Part shown: positions 1-8,609 of the stretch, one piece after another
Numbering within the stretch: position 1 is the first letter of the stretch
Layout: every line of letters starts with the position of its first letter
DNA from: AC-32 sp963716865
GTDB taxonomy: Bacteria; Actinomycetota; Thermoleophilia; Gaiellales; Gaiellaceae
Direction of reading: 5' to 3'
Assembly (NCBI GenBank): GCA_963716865.1
Contig: CAVQUF010000003.1
Location: 186,001 to 250,000 of the forward strand
Length of the DNA: 64,000 nucleotides
The notes under the pieces: generated by a model
Seen by the model: the letters and a program-made list of their open reading frames with translations, nothing else
Told to the model about the DNA's origin: nothing
Database searches by the model: none
Program-made: the position numbers and the translations under genes

Positions 1-1065
1 GCGCTCGGGATCTACGGGGCCGCCTCGGGCAGCGGCGCCGCGGTCGGGGTCCTGCTCGGCGGGCTGCTGACCTCGTACCTGAGCTGGTCCTGGATCTTCT
101 TCATCAACGTGCCGATCGGCGTGGCCGCGATCGCGCTCACGCCGCTGCTGTTGCGCGATAGCCGCGGCAGCCTGACGCACCGCCACTTCGACCTCGCCGG
201 CGCCGCTTCTGTCACCGCCGGTCTCATGCTCCTCGTCTACGCGATGACACGTGCGGCGAGCGACGGCTGGGGATCCACCACGACGCTTGCCTTGCTCGCG
301 GGCGCCGCTGCCCTGCTCCTCACGTTCGTCGTGGTCGAGCTGCGCTCGCCTTCGCCGCTCTTGCCGCTACGCGTCTTCCGCCGACGGACGCTCGCTGCCG
401 CGAACGTCACGATGGCAATCGTCGGCGGCGTCGCGTTCTCGGAGTTCTTCCTGCTGACGCTGTATCTGCAGGACGTCCTTCACGACTCGGCCGTTCAGAC
501 GGGCGCTGCGTTCGCAGCCTTCGCGCTGACCGTCGTGGTCGTCTCGAATATCGCGCAGGTGATCGTCGGCAGGCTCGGCGTGCGACTGACACTCACCCTT
601 GGGCTGCTCATCTTCGCCGGATCGGTCGCGCTGCTCACGCGGCTGCCCGTGGAAGGTCACTACTTCCCGGATCTCTTCCCGGCCTTCGTACTCGGCGGAG
701 CCGGAATGGGGCTGTCCTTCGTCCCCGTGACGATCGCAGGCCTCAGCGGCGTCGAAGGCTCCGATGCCGGCGTGGCCTCTGGTCTGATCAACACCAGCCG
801 CCAGATCGGAGGAGCGATCGGCCTCGCCGCCGTGATCGCCATCGCCGCGGCGTCGACGAGCAATTTCGCAGACACCCATGCCGCCGTTACGGCGTCGAGC
901 GGCGCGGCGCTCGACCACGGGTTCCAGACGGCCTTCTACACGCTGACCGGCCTGCTGGTCTTCGGTGCCGTGATCGCGGCCACGCTCATCAGGTCCGAGC
1001 CCGCATCCGTCGCCCGCAAGGCGGACGTGGACGACGACAGGCTCGCGCTCGAACACGCCGCCTGA
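1..1065 (+). CDS. MFS drug:H+ antiporter, DHA2 family (5' end cut off)
   Basis: The gene enters from the left edge and is in frame from base 1; 354 C-terminal residues are visible. It is an inner-membrane proton-coupled efflux transporter of the 14-helix DHA2 type. The sequence shows a chain of hydrophobic segments, the loop WSWIFFINVPIG at about visible residues 29-40, and the late-helix motif ASGLINTSRQIGGAIG at about 259-274, both typical of EmrB/QacA-like proteins. The substrate cannot be read. Two more DHA2-type exporters lie at 3660-5111 and 52164-53624. The start codon, the regulator and any operon partner lie outside the window. Confidence 0.9.
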   Translation, partial: ALGIYGAASGSGAAVGVLLGGLLTSYLSWSWIFFINVPIGVAAIALTPLLLRDSRGSLTHRHFDLAGAASVTAGLMLLVYAMTRAASDGWGSTTTLALLAGAAALLLTFVVVELRSPSPLLPLRVFRRRTLAAANVTMAIVGGVAFSEFFLLTLYLQDVLHDSAVQTGAAFAAFALTVVVVSNIAQVIVGRLGVRLTLTLGLLIFAGSVALLTRLPVEGHYFPDLFPAFVLGGAGMGLSFVPVTIAGLSGVEGSDAGVASGLINTSRQIGGAIGLAAVIAIAAASTSNFADTHAAVTASSGAALDHGFQTAFYTLTGLLVFGAVIAATLIRSEPASVARKADVDDDRLALEHAA

Positions 1066-1072
1066 TCTCGGG

Positions 1073-1633
1073 TCAGGCTACTGCCTGACGGCGCCGGAAG
1101 CCCGACCGGATCTGACGGACGCGGCAACGTAGTTCCACCGGGGGCAGCGCCGGATCCAGGAGAGGGCTCTCGCTGAAATCGTCGAGAAGTCGCGCGCAGA
1201 TGACGGCCGAGGCGGGGTCGAGCTCGAGCTCGCCGTCGTCGAGCTCGGACGCGAGCGCCTCGAGCTCCTCCCTGGCAGCTTCCCCGAATGCCGGTCCCGG
1301 CCGGCTCAGCCTGCTCCGGATCGCCGTCGCGAGGATGTGGCGCCTCTCGGTCGTCGCATCCCGGGCAGCGAAGGTACGAACCTCCGAGATCACGTAGGCG
1401 TCGTGATCGGTCGCGAGGCTCTCGACGAGCTCGCAGCGACGCCACAACGCCCGCACGCCCCGCGCCCCGACGACGAGACCGCCGAGGAAGAGCGGAATTG
1501 CGAGCGACGGGTGAATCTGGGTCACCGCGACGGCAAGCACGAGCGCAAGCGCCGCGAGGACGAGGTCGCTGACCTCCTCGCGCCGCAGGTCGCGAATTCG
1601 TGCGGCGGCGTCGTCGACGGCTCGTGCATACAT
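1073..1633 (-). CDS. Hypothetical membrane protein with two TM segments
   Basis: A 186-residue protein that I do not recognise. A charged, amphipathic N-terminus is followed by two adjacent hydrophobic segments at about residues 24-42 and 47-62. The rest is a soluble, acidic helical C-terminal part with alternating Leu/Glu/Ala and an Arg-rich tail. I chose the ATG at 1633 because the frame upstream is Ser/Arg-rich and runs into the ROK gene ending at 1692. It lies 58 bp downstream of that gene on the same strand and converges with the exporter ending at 1065, so it may share the kinase transcript. Confidence 0.65.
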   Translation of the reverse strand: MYARAVDDAAARIRDLRREEVSDLVLAALALVLAVAVTQIHPSLAIPLFLGGLVVGARGVRALWRRCELVESLATDHDAYVISEVRTFAARDATTERRHILATAIRSRLSRPGPAFGEAAREELEALASELDDGELELDPASAVICARLLDDFSESPLLDPALPPVELRCRVRQIRSGFRRRQAVA

Positions 1634-1691
1634 GGCGAACGTACTGTCGCGGTGCGGGCCTTGGCCGGCATCCGTGCGCAAACTGAGTGCG

Positions 1692-2363
1692 TCAGCGGCT
1701 TTCCCGCAGCCCCCAGAGGCGGAAGCCGCCGATGAACGCGTTGTCGTTCGCGCCCAGCCGCATGTTCGGCGGCAGCTTGCTGAGCTTCTTCGCGTTCCCC
1801 CCGCCGAGGACGACGTACTCGGGCTCGGTCGCTGCGCCAAGGGCCTCGATGGTCTCGAAGACGGCCTTCTCCCACTTCTTCTTGCCTAGGCGCTTCCGGC
1901 CCCGCTCGCCGACGTAGTCCTCGAACGTGCCCTCCCGGAACGGGAGGTGCCCGAGCTCCATCGGCTCCAGGACCCCGTCAGCCACCACGGCCGATCCGAG
2001 GCCGGTCCCGAGCCCGAGGAAGAGCATCCTGCCGCCCTCGTAGCTGCCCAGGGCCTGCATCGCCGCGTCGTTGACGACCTTCGTCGGCTTTCCGAGTGCC
2101 TCCTGGAAGTCGAACCCGACCCAGCCGGGACCGAGGTTGACCGGATCCTTGAGCACGCGGTCGTCCTGGACCGGCGCGGGAACCCCGATCGAGACGACGT
2201 CGAACGCCCAGTCGGGGGTCATGGCGACGACCCCGTCCACCATCTGCACCGGCGTCAGGTCTGGCCCCGACTCGAACCGCCGACGCTCGCATCCGTCCAC
2301 CGACAGGAGTGCCTTGACGTGCGATCCGCCCACGTCCACGGCCAGAATCGTCTTCCCGGGCAC
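1692..2363 (-). CDS. ROK family kinase, polyphosphate glucokinase-like
   Basis: A 223-residue sugar-kinase-fold protein. Residues 4-16 (ILAVDVGGSHVKA) form the N-terminal phosphate-binding loop. A second signature, LFLGLGTGLGSAVV at about residues 118-131, and ELGHLPF a little later match polyphosphate/ATP-dependent glucokinases. The Cys-rich zinc motif of classical ROK proteins is absent, as is usual for PPGKs. Predicted role: glucose to glucose-6-phosphate with polyphosphate or ATP in the cytoplasm; the donor cannot be read. The GTG at 2363 is chosen because homology starts at once and the longer frame would overlap the divergent DUF3105 gene at 2446. Family call good, donor uncertain. Confidence 0.8.
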   Translation of the reverse strand: MPGKTILAVDVGGSHVKALLSVDGCERRRFESGPDLTPVQMVDGVVAMTPDWAFDVVSIGVPAPVQDDRVLKDPVNLGPGWVGFDFQEALGKPTKVVNDAAMQALGSYEGGRMLFLGLGTGLGSAVVADGVLEPMELGHLPFREGTFEDYVGERGRKRLGKKKWEKAVFETIEALGAATEPEYVVLGGGNAKKLSKLPPNMRLGANDNAFIGGFRLWGLRESR

Positions 2364-2445
2364 GGGCCAAGCTTCGATGCTGGGCCTCGCGCCTGCAAGT
2401 GACGACGTTACCGGCGCGTTAGAGAGCGGCCCTACGGTCGGCCGC

Positions 2446-3021
2446 ATGAGGTCGGAACGCGGCGCAGTCTGGATCGTGCTCGGCGTCCTGGCCCTCGCTC
2501 TGGTCTCCGCGTTGAAGGTCGCGGCGCGCGCGGGCGACTCGGGGCCGCCCACGGTCGGGAGCGCCGTTCCCGCCGGGACCACGCTGTTCGCCGAGCCCGA
2601 CCACGATCACGTCTCGGGCTCGGTTCGGTACGACCACACGCCGCCGGCCGGCGGCCCACACAGCGACGTCTGGCTGAATTGCGGGGTCTACGACCATCCG
2701 GTCCGGAACGAGGACGCCGTGCACTCACAGGAGCACGGGACCGTCTGGATCACCTACCGCCCGAGCCTTCCTCGACCGGCGGTAGCCCGGCTGCGGCACT
2801 TCGTCGAGACCAGGTACCGGGGCCCGGAGCGCTACCTGATTCTCAGCCCCTACCCCGGCCTGCCCGCTCCCGTGGTCGCCTCGGCCTGGGGCGCGCAGCT
2901 CAGGCTCGAGCGGGTCGGCGATCGACGGCTCGGGGCGTTCGTCGAGCACTTCGCCGGCACCGACCAGGGCGGCGAGCCGGACGGCTACTGCACCGGCGGG
3001 ACCGGCTCTCCGATCGGCTAG
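2446..3021 (+). CDS. DUF3105 domain membrane-anchored protein
   Basis: A 191-residue protein with one N-terminal hydrophobic segment (about residues 7-24) that acts as a signal anchor, so the remainder is probably outside the cell. The core matches DUF3105: a short region rich in His and Tyr with the blocks YDHTPPAGGPHS, NCGVYDHPV and AVHSQEHGTVWITY (about residues 65-105). The clustered His and the two Cys suggest a metal or redox role, but no function is established. It is transcribed divergently from the ROK gene (82 bp apart) and its last four bases overlap the convergent reductase gene. Confidence 0.8.
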   Translation: MRSERGAVWIVLGVLALALVSALKVAARAGDSGPPTVGSAVPAGTTLFAEPDHDHVSGSVRYDHTPPAGGPHSDVWLNCGVYDHPVRNEDAVHSQEHGTVWITYRPSLPRPAVARLRHFVETRYRGPERYLILSPYPGLPAPVVASAWGAQLRLERVGDRRLGAFVEHFAGTDQGGEPDGYCTGGTGSPIG

Positions 3022-3659
3022 CGGCGCACGTACCTGTAGTGCGCGACCGCGGGTGAGCTGACCAGGCCCGTGCACTCGAACCCGGACGGGCCGCCGTCCA
3101 GGTTCTCGAACAGCCGGGAGCCCCCGCCGAGAAGCATCGGGACGACGTGGATCTCCATCTCGTCGACGAGGCCGGCACGGAGGTACTGCTGGGCGGTCTC
3201 GGCGCCGCCGCCGATCGCGACGTCCTTTCCCCCCGCGGCGTCGAAGGCGCGCTCGAGGGCGTTCTCGATTCCGTCGGTGACGAAGTGAAACGTGGTTCCG
3301 CCCTCCATCTCCAGCGGCTCCCGCGGGTGGTGCGTGAGGACGAAGACGGGCGTGTGGAACGGCGGGTCGTCTCCCCACCAGCCTCGCCAGGGGTCGTCGC
3401 CCCACGGGCCTCGAATCGGCCCGAACTTGTTGCGCCCCATGATCTCCGCGCCGACGTTCGCGCCCGAGGCGGAGGCGTGCTCGTCGTCGATCCCGGTCTC
3501 TCCCCCTTCCATACCGTGCACGGAGCGGAAGCTGCGCGTCGCGAACGCCCACTCGTGCAACCCGCGCCCTCCCCGGCCCATGGGCTCGTCGAGGCTCTGG
3601 TCGGGACCTGCGACGTAGCCGTCCAGGGACATCGTGGCGGTGAACCTGAGCTTCGCCAT
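3018..3659 (-). CDS. Dihydrofolate reductase family protein (RibD C-terminal domain)
   Basis: A 213-residue cytoplasmic protein of the RibD-C/DHFR-like reductase family. The N-terminus (KLRFTATMSLDGYVAGP) is the family hallmark. An NADPH-binding stretch lies in the C-terminal half around VAIGGGAETAQQYL and the ending VHVVPMLLGGGSRLFENL-type strand-loop is present. These proteins reduce a small, usually unknown substrate. Its ATG lies one base after the stop of the exporter upstream (3660), so the two are translated from one mRNA. Such reductases often accompany efflux pumps in actinobacteria, which suggests detoxification. Confidence 0.85.
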   Translation of the reverse strand: MAKLRFTATMSLDGYVAGPDQSLDEPMGRGGRGLHEWAFATRSFRSVHGMEGGETGIDDEHASASGANVGAEIMGRNKFGPIRGPWGDDPWRGWWGDDPPFHTPVFVLTHHPREPLEMEGGTTFHFVTDGIENALERAFDAAGGKDVAIGGGAETAQQYLRAGLVDEMEIHVVPMLLGGGSRLFENLDGGPSGFECTGLVSSPAVAHYRYVRR

Positions 3660-5111
3660 CTAGGCGGCCGCGCGCGCGGGCTCGACCTCATCCACCGGCT
3701 CCGGGGCCTTCGTGTCGCGCAGGAGGACGAACGCCACGAGCGCACCCACGAGCGCGAGCGCGATCAGCGCCCAGAAGGCGTCCTGGTACCCCGAGGTGAA
3801 CGCCACGGCCGGCGAGTGCCCCGTCTTGAGCAGGTCGTTCGAGCGCGTGATGAAGATCGTCGAGGCAACCGCGACCCCGATCGCGCCGCCGATCTGCTGG
3901 TTCGTGTTGATCAGCCCCGATGCGAGCCCGGCCTCGTGAGCCTTGACCTGGGCCAGCGCCGCGATCGTGACCGGGACGAATGCGAACGCGAGCCCCCACG
4001 CGAACGTCAGGTAGGCGGGGAGCAGATCGGGCCAGTAGTGGCCGTTCACCGGGATCTGCGTGTACCAGCCCATGGACGCGGCTAGCACGAGCAGTCCGGC
4101 GACGATCACCCAGCGCGGGCCGATCCGCGTCGTGAGGGCCTGCGCGACCCCGGCCCAGATGACCGTCGTCCCGGCGGTGGCGAGGAACGTGATGCCCGTC
4201 TTGAGCGCGGACCAGCCCAGCACCTGCTGGACGTAGAGCGTCAGGACGAAGAAGTTCGCGAAGATCACCGCCCCGAGCAGGAACCCGACGATGTTGGCCG
4301 CCAGCAGCGAGCGGATCCGGAAGATGCTGAACGGAACGAGCGGCGCGCGGGCGTTCTGCTCGATCAGCACGAAGGCCACGTTCAACGCCGCCGCGACGAT
4401 CAGCAGAAGGATCGTCCGGGCCGATCCCCAGCCGACATCGGGCGCCTTGGAGATCGCGTACACGAGTATCGCAAGCGCGCTCGTCACCGTCACCGCGCCG
4501 GCGATGTCGAAGCGCCGATCGGGAAGGTCGGCCTTGCTCTCGGGGACGAACGGGAAGGTCAGCCCGAACACGAGAAGGCCGACCGGGATGTTGACGAAGA
4601 AAATCCACTCCCAGCCCAGGTACTTGGTCAGGATGCCGCCGAAGAGGACACCTGCCGCCGCGCCCGAGCCGCCGAGCGCGCCCCAGATCCCGAGCGCCTT
4701 GTTCCGCTCCGCGCCCTCCTCGAACGTCGTCGACACGATCGAGAGGGCGGCGGGCGAGATGATCGCCGCGCCGACTCCCTGCACCGCCCGCGAGGCGATC
4801 AGGACACCCGCGCTGTTGGCGAGGCCGCACGTGAGCGAGGCCAGGGTGAAGATCGTCAGGCCGACGATGAAGATCAGCCTCCGCCCGAGCAGGTCGGCCA
4901 GGCGGCCGCCGAGCAGGAGGAAGCCGCCGAACGTGATCGCGTACGCGATGAGCACCCACTGCACGGTCGTCTCCCCGACGTTCAGGTCCTTCTGGATCGA
5001 CGGGATCGCCACGTTCACGATCGCGACGTCGAGCACGGTCATGAAGAACGCCGCCCCAACGATGGCGAGCGTGAGCCAACGGCGGCGGGAATGAGCCTCG
5101 GCGGAAGTCAT
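3660..5111 (-). CDS. MFS transporter, DHA2 (EmrB/QacA) family
   Basis: A 483-residue, 14-helix proton-driven exporter in the cytoplasmic membrane. Visible marks: FMTVLDVAIVNVAIPSIQ in helix 1, LLGGRLADLLGRR in the loop after helix 2, WEWIFFVNIPVG in mid-protein and ASGLINTNQQIGGAIG near the C-terminus. The length fits the family. It is the first gene of a two-gene operon with the reductase 3018-3659, and it is divergent from the P-type ATPase at 5210 with a 98-bp shared promoter region. No regulator gene is adjacent. The substrate is not predictable. Confidence 0.9.
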   Translation of the reverse strand: MTSAEAHSRRRWLTLAIVGAAFFMTVLDVAIVNVAIPSIQKDLNVGETTVQWVLIAYAITFGGFLLLGGRLADLLGRRLIFIVGLTIFTLASLTCGLANSAGVLIASRAVQGVGAAIISPAALSIVSTTFEEGAERNKALGIWGALGGSGAAAGVLFGGILTKYLGWEWIFFVNIPVGLLVFGLTFPFVPESKADLPDRRFDIAGAVTVTSALAILVYAISKAPDVGWGSARTILLLIVAAALNVAFVLIEQNARAPLVPFSIFRIRSLLAANIVGFLLGAVIFANFFVLTLYVQQVLGWSALKTGITFLATAGTTVIWAGVAQALTTRIGPRWVIVAGLLVLAASMGWYTQIPVNGHYWPDLLPAYLTFAWGLAFAFVPVTIAALAQVKAHEAGLASGLINTNQQIGGAIGVAVASTIFITRSNDLLKTGHSPAVAFTSGYQDAFWALIALALVGALVAFVLLRDTKAPEPVDEVEPARAAA

Positions 5112-5209
5112 CTGGCCTCCTCTGGTCGGCGGTCTGGGGCCCCGCCAAACGCTAGCGGGAGTCGCGCCTTTCGGGGCGCAGTGCGATCTGTGCCTGCGAC
5201 GATGCCGAG

Positions 5210-7885
5210 ATGGCGCGGGCAGCGGACGCTCACGGACAGATGACTCTGGACCGGCGCTCGCTGGACCTCGATGCAGCCGCGCGGATGCCGGCCGAAGAGA
5301 TCCTCTCCGGGCTGGGCTGCTCCGGGCTCGACGGGCTCACCGACGCAGAGGCGAAGCGCCGCCTGCAGGCGTTCGGACCGAACGCGCTCCGTAGTCACGG
5401 TGCCCGGCCGCTGGCTGTGCTCGCACGGCAGCTGCGCAACCCGCTGCTCATCCTGCTTCTCGCCGCGGCGCTCGTCTCCGCGTTCGTCGGCGAAGGCATC
5501 GACGCGCTGATCATCTTCCTGATCAGCGGTCTGAGCATCGGGCTGGGGTTCTTCAACGAATACCGCTCCGAGCGAGCCGTCGAGGCCCTCCACTCCCAGC
5601 TGCGGCACCGCGCGCTCGTGGTGCGCGACGGGCAGGCTGTCGCGGTCGACGTGACCGAGCTCGTGCCCGGCGACATCGTCCGGATCGGCGTCGGCGACGT
5701 GGTGCCTGCCGATCTCCGGCTCGTGCAGACCGAGGGGCTGGAGTGCGACGAGGCGGTGCTGACGGGCGAATCGCTGCCGGCGGACAAGCAGAGCGAGCCC
5801 GTGACCGCGCCCGAATCGGCGTTCGATCTCGCCTCGTGCGTCTTCATGGGAACGGTCGTGCGCACGGGCGGCGGCCTCGGCGTCGTCGTGCAGACGGGCG
5901 GCCGCACGGCGTTCGGCGCGATCGCGCTGCGGCTCGGCGAGCGGCCGCCGCAGACCGCCTTCCAGCGCGGACTGCGCGCCTTCTCGCTGCTGCTCGTGCG
6001 CGTCACCGCCGTCCTCGCCGGCTCGATCCTCGTCATCAACATCGCGCTCGGACGCTCGGTGCTGACGTCGACCCTGTTCGCGCTCGCGATCGCCGTCGGG
6101 CTGACGCCGCAGCTGCTGCCGGCGATCGTCACGGTCAGCCTCTCGACCGGCGCCAAGCGGCTCGCCGAGCGCTCGGTGATCGTCAAGCGCCTGGTCGCGA
6201 TCGAGGACCTCGGCAATATCGAGGTCCTCTTCACCGACAAGACCGGGACGCTGACCGAAGGGCGGATCGCCTTCGCCGCCGCGCTCGACGCCCGGGGGCG
6301 GGAGTCCGACGACGTTCTGCGGGCGGGCCTGGTCTGCAACGACGCGGTGCTGACGGACGGACGCACCGTCGGCGGCAATCCGCTCGACCAGGCCCTCTGG
6401 CAGGCGCCGGGCGCTGCCGAGCTGGACGCCGGCGCCTTCCGCCGTCTGGCCGGCCGCCCGTTCGACTACGAGCGCCGGCTCGCGTCGGTCCTGGTCCAGG
6501 AGCCGGACGGGACGCGCAGCGTCATCGTCAAGGGCGCGCCCGAGACGGTGCTCGCCCGCTGCCGCGAGGTCGCGCCCGAGGCGCAGACCGTGCTCGACAG
6601 GCAGTTCGCCGCCGGCAGCCGCGTGATCGCGATCGCAGCCCGTCCGGCCGGCGACGCGGAGACGCTCGGTCCCGACGACGAGAAGGACCTCGAGCTGTCC
6701 GGCTTCCTCACGTTCGTCGACCGGCCGAAGCCGGACGCTGCGGGCGCGATCGCGCGCCTGCACGCCCTGGCCGTCGAGATCAAGGTGATTACCGGCGACA
6801 ACGACCGGGTAGCCCAGAAGGTCTGCGACGACCTGGGCCTGCCCGTGCTCGGCACCCTCACGGGCCAGCAGCTCGACCGGCTCGACGACGACGGGCTCGC
6901 AGCGGCCCTCCCCGAGACGACGATCTTCGCCCGTGTCACCCCGGACCAGAAGTCGCGCGTGATCAAGGCCCAGCGAGCGCTCGGCTCGACGGTGGGCTTC
7001 GTCGGCGACGGGGTCAACGACGCCGTCGCCCTGCACGACGCCGATGTCGGCATCTCGGTCGAATCCGCGACCGACGTGGCCAAGGACGCCGCCGACATCG
7101 TCCTCCTGGACAAGGACCTCGACATCCTCGCCGGCGGCGTCGTCGAGGGCAGGCGCATCTTCGCCAACACGATCAAGTACGTGCTGATGGGCACCTCCTC
7201 CAACTTCGGAAACATGTTCAGCGCCGGCGCCGCGTCGCTCTTCCTCAGCTTCCTGCCCATGCTCCCGAGCCAGATCCTGCTCAACAACCTGCTCTACGAC
7301 ATCAGCGAGATGACGATCCCGACGGACAACGTCGACGAGGAGCAGCTCGAGCGGCCCGCCCACTGGGACACCGGGCTCATCCGCCGCTTCATGACCTTCT
7401 TCGGGCCGATCAGCTCGCTGTTCGACTTCGCGACCTTCGCAATCCTGCTCTGGGTCTTCCACGCCCACGCGACGCTCTTTCGGTCCGGCTGGTTCGTCGA
7501 GTCCCTGGCCACCCAGAGCCTGGCCATCTTCGCCATCCGCACGCGCCGGGTGCCCTTCTTCCGCAGCCGGCCGAGCAGGCCGCTGCTCGTCTCCACCCTG
7601 GTCTGCGTGACGATCGGCGTGCTCCTGCCCTTCTCGCCCCTCGCCGGCGTGCTGGGCTTCACGAGCCTGCCGGCCGGGCTCCTCGCCGCGTTCGCGGTGA
7701 TGGTCCCGACCTACCTGCTCCTGCTCGAGCTCGGCAAGCGGCGCTTCTACCGCATCGAGAGGGCCGGCCCGCCGGTCGCGCGCCCCAGGCCGCCGAGGCA
7801 GCGGCGTATTCACCACCGCGCCTCCCGCTGGAGCATCCGCAACCACCTGCGCGGGGCGGCGCGGCCCCGAGCGTTGGCGCGCTAG
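5210..7885 (+). CDS. mgtA: P-type ATPase, magnesium-translocating (MgtA-like, P3B)
   Basis: An 891-residue membrane pump importing Mg2+ at the cost of ATP. The order is P-type: N-terminal cation-ATPase segment, actuator domain with LTGES near residues 184-188, phosphorylation site DKTGTLT with Asp343, nucleotide domain with KGAPE, hinge VGDGVNDAVALHDADVGISV, then C-terminal helices. The block LLNNLLYDISEMTIPTDNVDEE is typical of MgtA/MgtB rather than Ca2+ pumps. The Arg/Pro-rich tail is longer than usual. It overlaps the convergent hemolysin III gene by four bases. No Mg2+-sensing leader is evident in the short upstream region. Confidence 0.88.
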   Translation: MARAADAHGQMTLDRRSLDLDAAARMPAEEILSGLGCSGLDGLTDAEAKRRLQAFGPNALRSHGARPLAVLARQLRNPLLILLLAAALVSAFVGEGIDALIIFLISGLSIGLGFFNEYRSERAVEALHSQLRHRALVVRDGQAVAVDVTELVPGDIVRIGVGDVVPADLRLVQTEGLECDEAVLTGESLPADKQSEPVTAPESAFDLASCVFMGTVVRTGGGLGVVVQTGGRTAFGAIALRLGERPPQTAFQRGLRAFSLLLVRVTAVLAGSILVINIALGRSVLTSTLFALAIAVGLTPQLLPAIVTVSLSTGAKRLAERSVIVKRLVAIEDLGNIEVLFTDKTGTLTEGRIAFAAALDARGRESDDVLRAGLVCNDAVLTDGRTVGGNPLDQALWQAPGAAELDAGAFRRLAGRPFDYERRLASVLVQEPDGTRSVIVKGAPETVLARCREVAPEAQTVLDRQFAAGSRVIAIAARPAGDAETLGPDDEKDLELSGFLTFVDRPKPDAAGAIARLHALAVEIKVITGDNDRVAQKVCDDLGLPVLGTLTGQQLDRLDDDGLAAALPETTIFARVTPDQKSRVIKAQRALGSTVGFVGDGVNDAVALHDADVGISVESATDVAKDAADIVLLDKDLDILAGGVVEGRRIFANTIKYVLMGTSSNFGNMFSAGAASLFLSFLPMLPSQILLNNLLYDISEMTIPTDNVDEEQLERPAHWDTGLIRRFMTFFGPISSLFDFATFAILLWVFHAHATLFRSGWFVESLATQSLAIFAIRTRRVPFFRSRPSRPLLVSTLVCVTIGVLLPFSPLAGVLGFTSLPAGLLAAFAVMVPTYLLLLELGKRRFYRIERAGPPVARPRPPRQRRIHHRASRWSIRNHLRGAARPRALAR

Positions 7886-8544
7886 CCGGAGGGGATGACG
7901 AAGAATGCGATCGCGACGTACTGGCACGCCACGGCGACGAGCGTCAGCGCGTGGAAGAGCTCGTGGTAGCCGAACACCTCCGGGAACGGGTCCGGCCGGC
8001 GCCGCGCATAGATGATCGCGCCGGCCGTGTAGGCGAGCCCGCCGACGCCCAGCAGTGCGACGGCCGCCGGATCGAGCCGCGTGACGAGCTGCGGCAGCAC
8101 GATGACACACGTCCACCCGAGCGTGAGGCCGACCAGGACGGCGACCCAGTTCGGTGCTTCGACCCAGGCGAACTTGAGCGCAGCTCCGGCGAAGGCGCCG
8201 GCCCAGACGATCGCGAGCACGACCAGGCGCCAGGCACCGTCCAGCACGAACAGGCAGACAGGCGTGTACGTGCCGGCGATCAGAAAGAGGACGCCGGAGT
8301 GATCGATGCGTCGCATCCAGAGCCGCACGCGAGGGGTCCAGGTCACCCGGTGGTAGAGAGCGCTCGCGCCGAAGCAGGCGGCGACCGAGCAGGCGAAGAC
8401 GGCAGCCGCTGCATGTCCGCCTGCGCCGTCCGCACCGATGATCAGGAGCGCGCCGACGACGAGCGAGACCGGGAACGCAGCCTGGTGCAACACGCCTCGC
8501 AGGAGCGGCTTGGTCGCCGGCGGGGACGGAAGCGAGACCGCCAT
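7882..8544 (-). CDS. Hemolysin III family membrane protein (PAQR/YqfA type)
   Basis: A 220-residue integral membrane protein with about seven hydrophobic helices. PAQR-type positions are visible: FGASALYHRVTW after the second or third helix, RRIDHSGVLFLIAGTYTPV (Asp-His pair) in the middle, and EVFGYHELFHALTL with two His near the C-terminus. These Ser/His/Asp/His positions form the metal site of PAQR receptors with hydrolase-like activity. The bacterial role is poorly defined despite the name hemolysin. It converges on the ATPase and is divergent from the CoA-transferase with a 65-bp gap. Confidence 0.85.
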   Translation of the reverse strand: MAVSLPSPPATKPLLRGVLHQAAFPVSLVVGALLIIGADGAGGHAAAAVFACSVAACFGASALYHRVTWTPRVRLWMRRIDHSGVLFLIAGTYTPVCLFVLDGAWRLVVLAIVWAGAFAGAALKFAWVEAPNWVAVLVGLTLGWTCVIVLPQLVTRLDPAAVALLGVGGLAYTAGAIIYARRRPDPFPEVFGYHELFHALTLVAVACQYVAIAFFVIPSG

Positions 8545-8609
8545 CCCACCACGATAGACGTCTTTGGCTTCGGAGCGCCTTCCGCGGCGGCGTGTGATAG
8601 ACGGAGCAG

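Noticed and set aside
5112..5209. Magnesium riboswitch in front of the MgtA-like gene
   Set aside because: Only 98 bp separate it from the divergent exporter, and the short hairpin seen (GCGCC/GGGCGC) does not match a known Mg2+ sensor.
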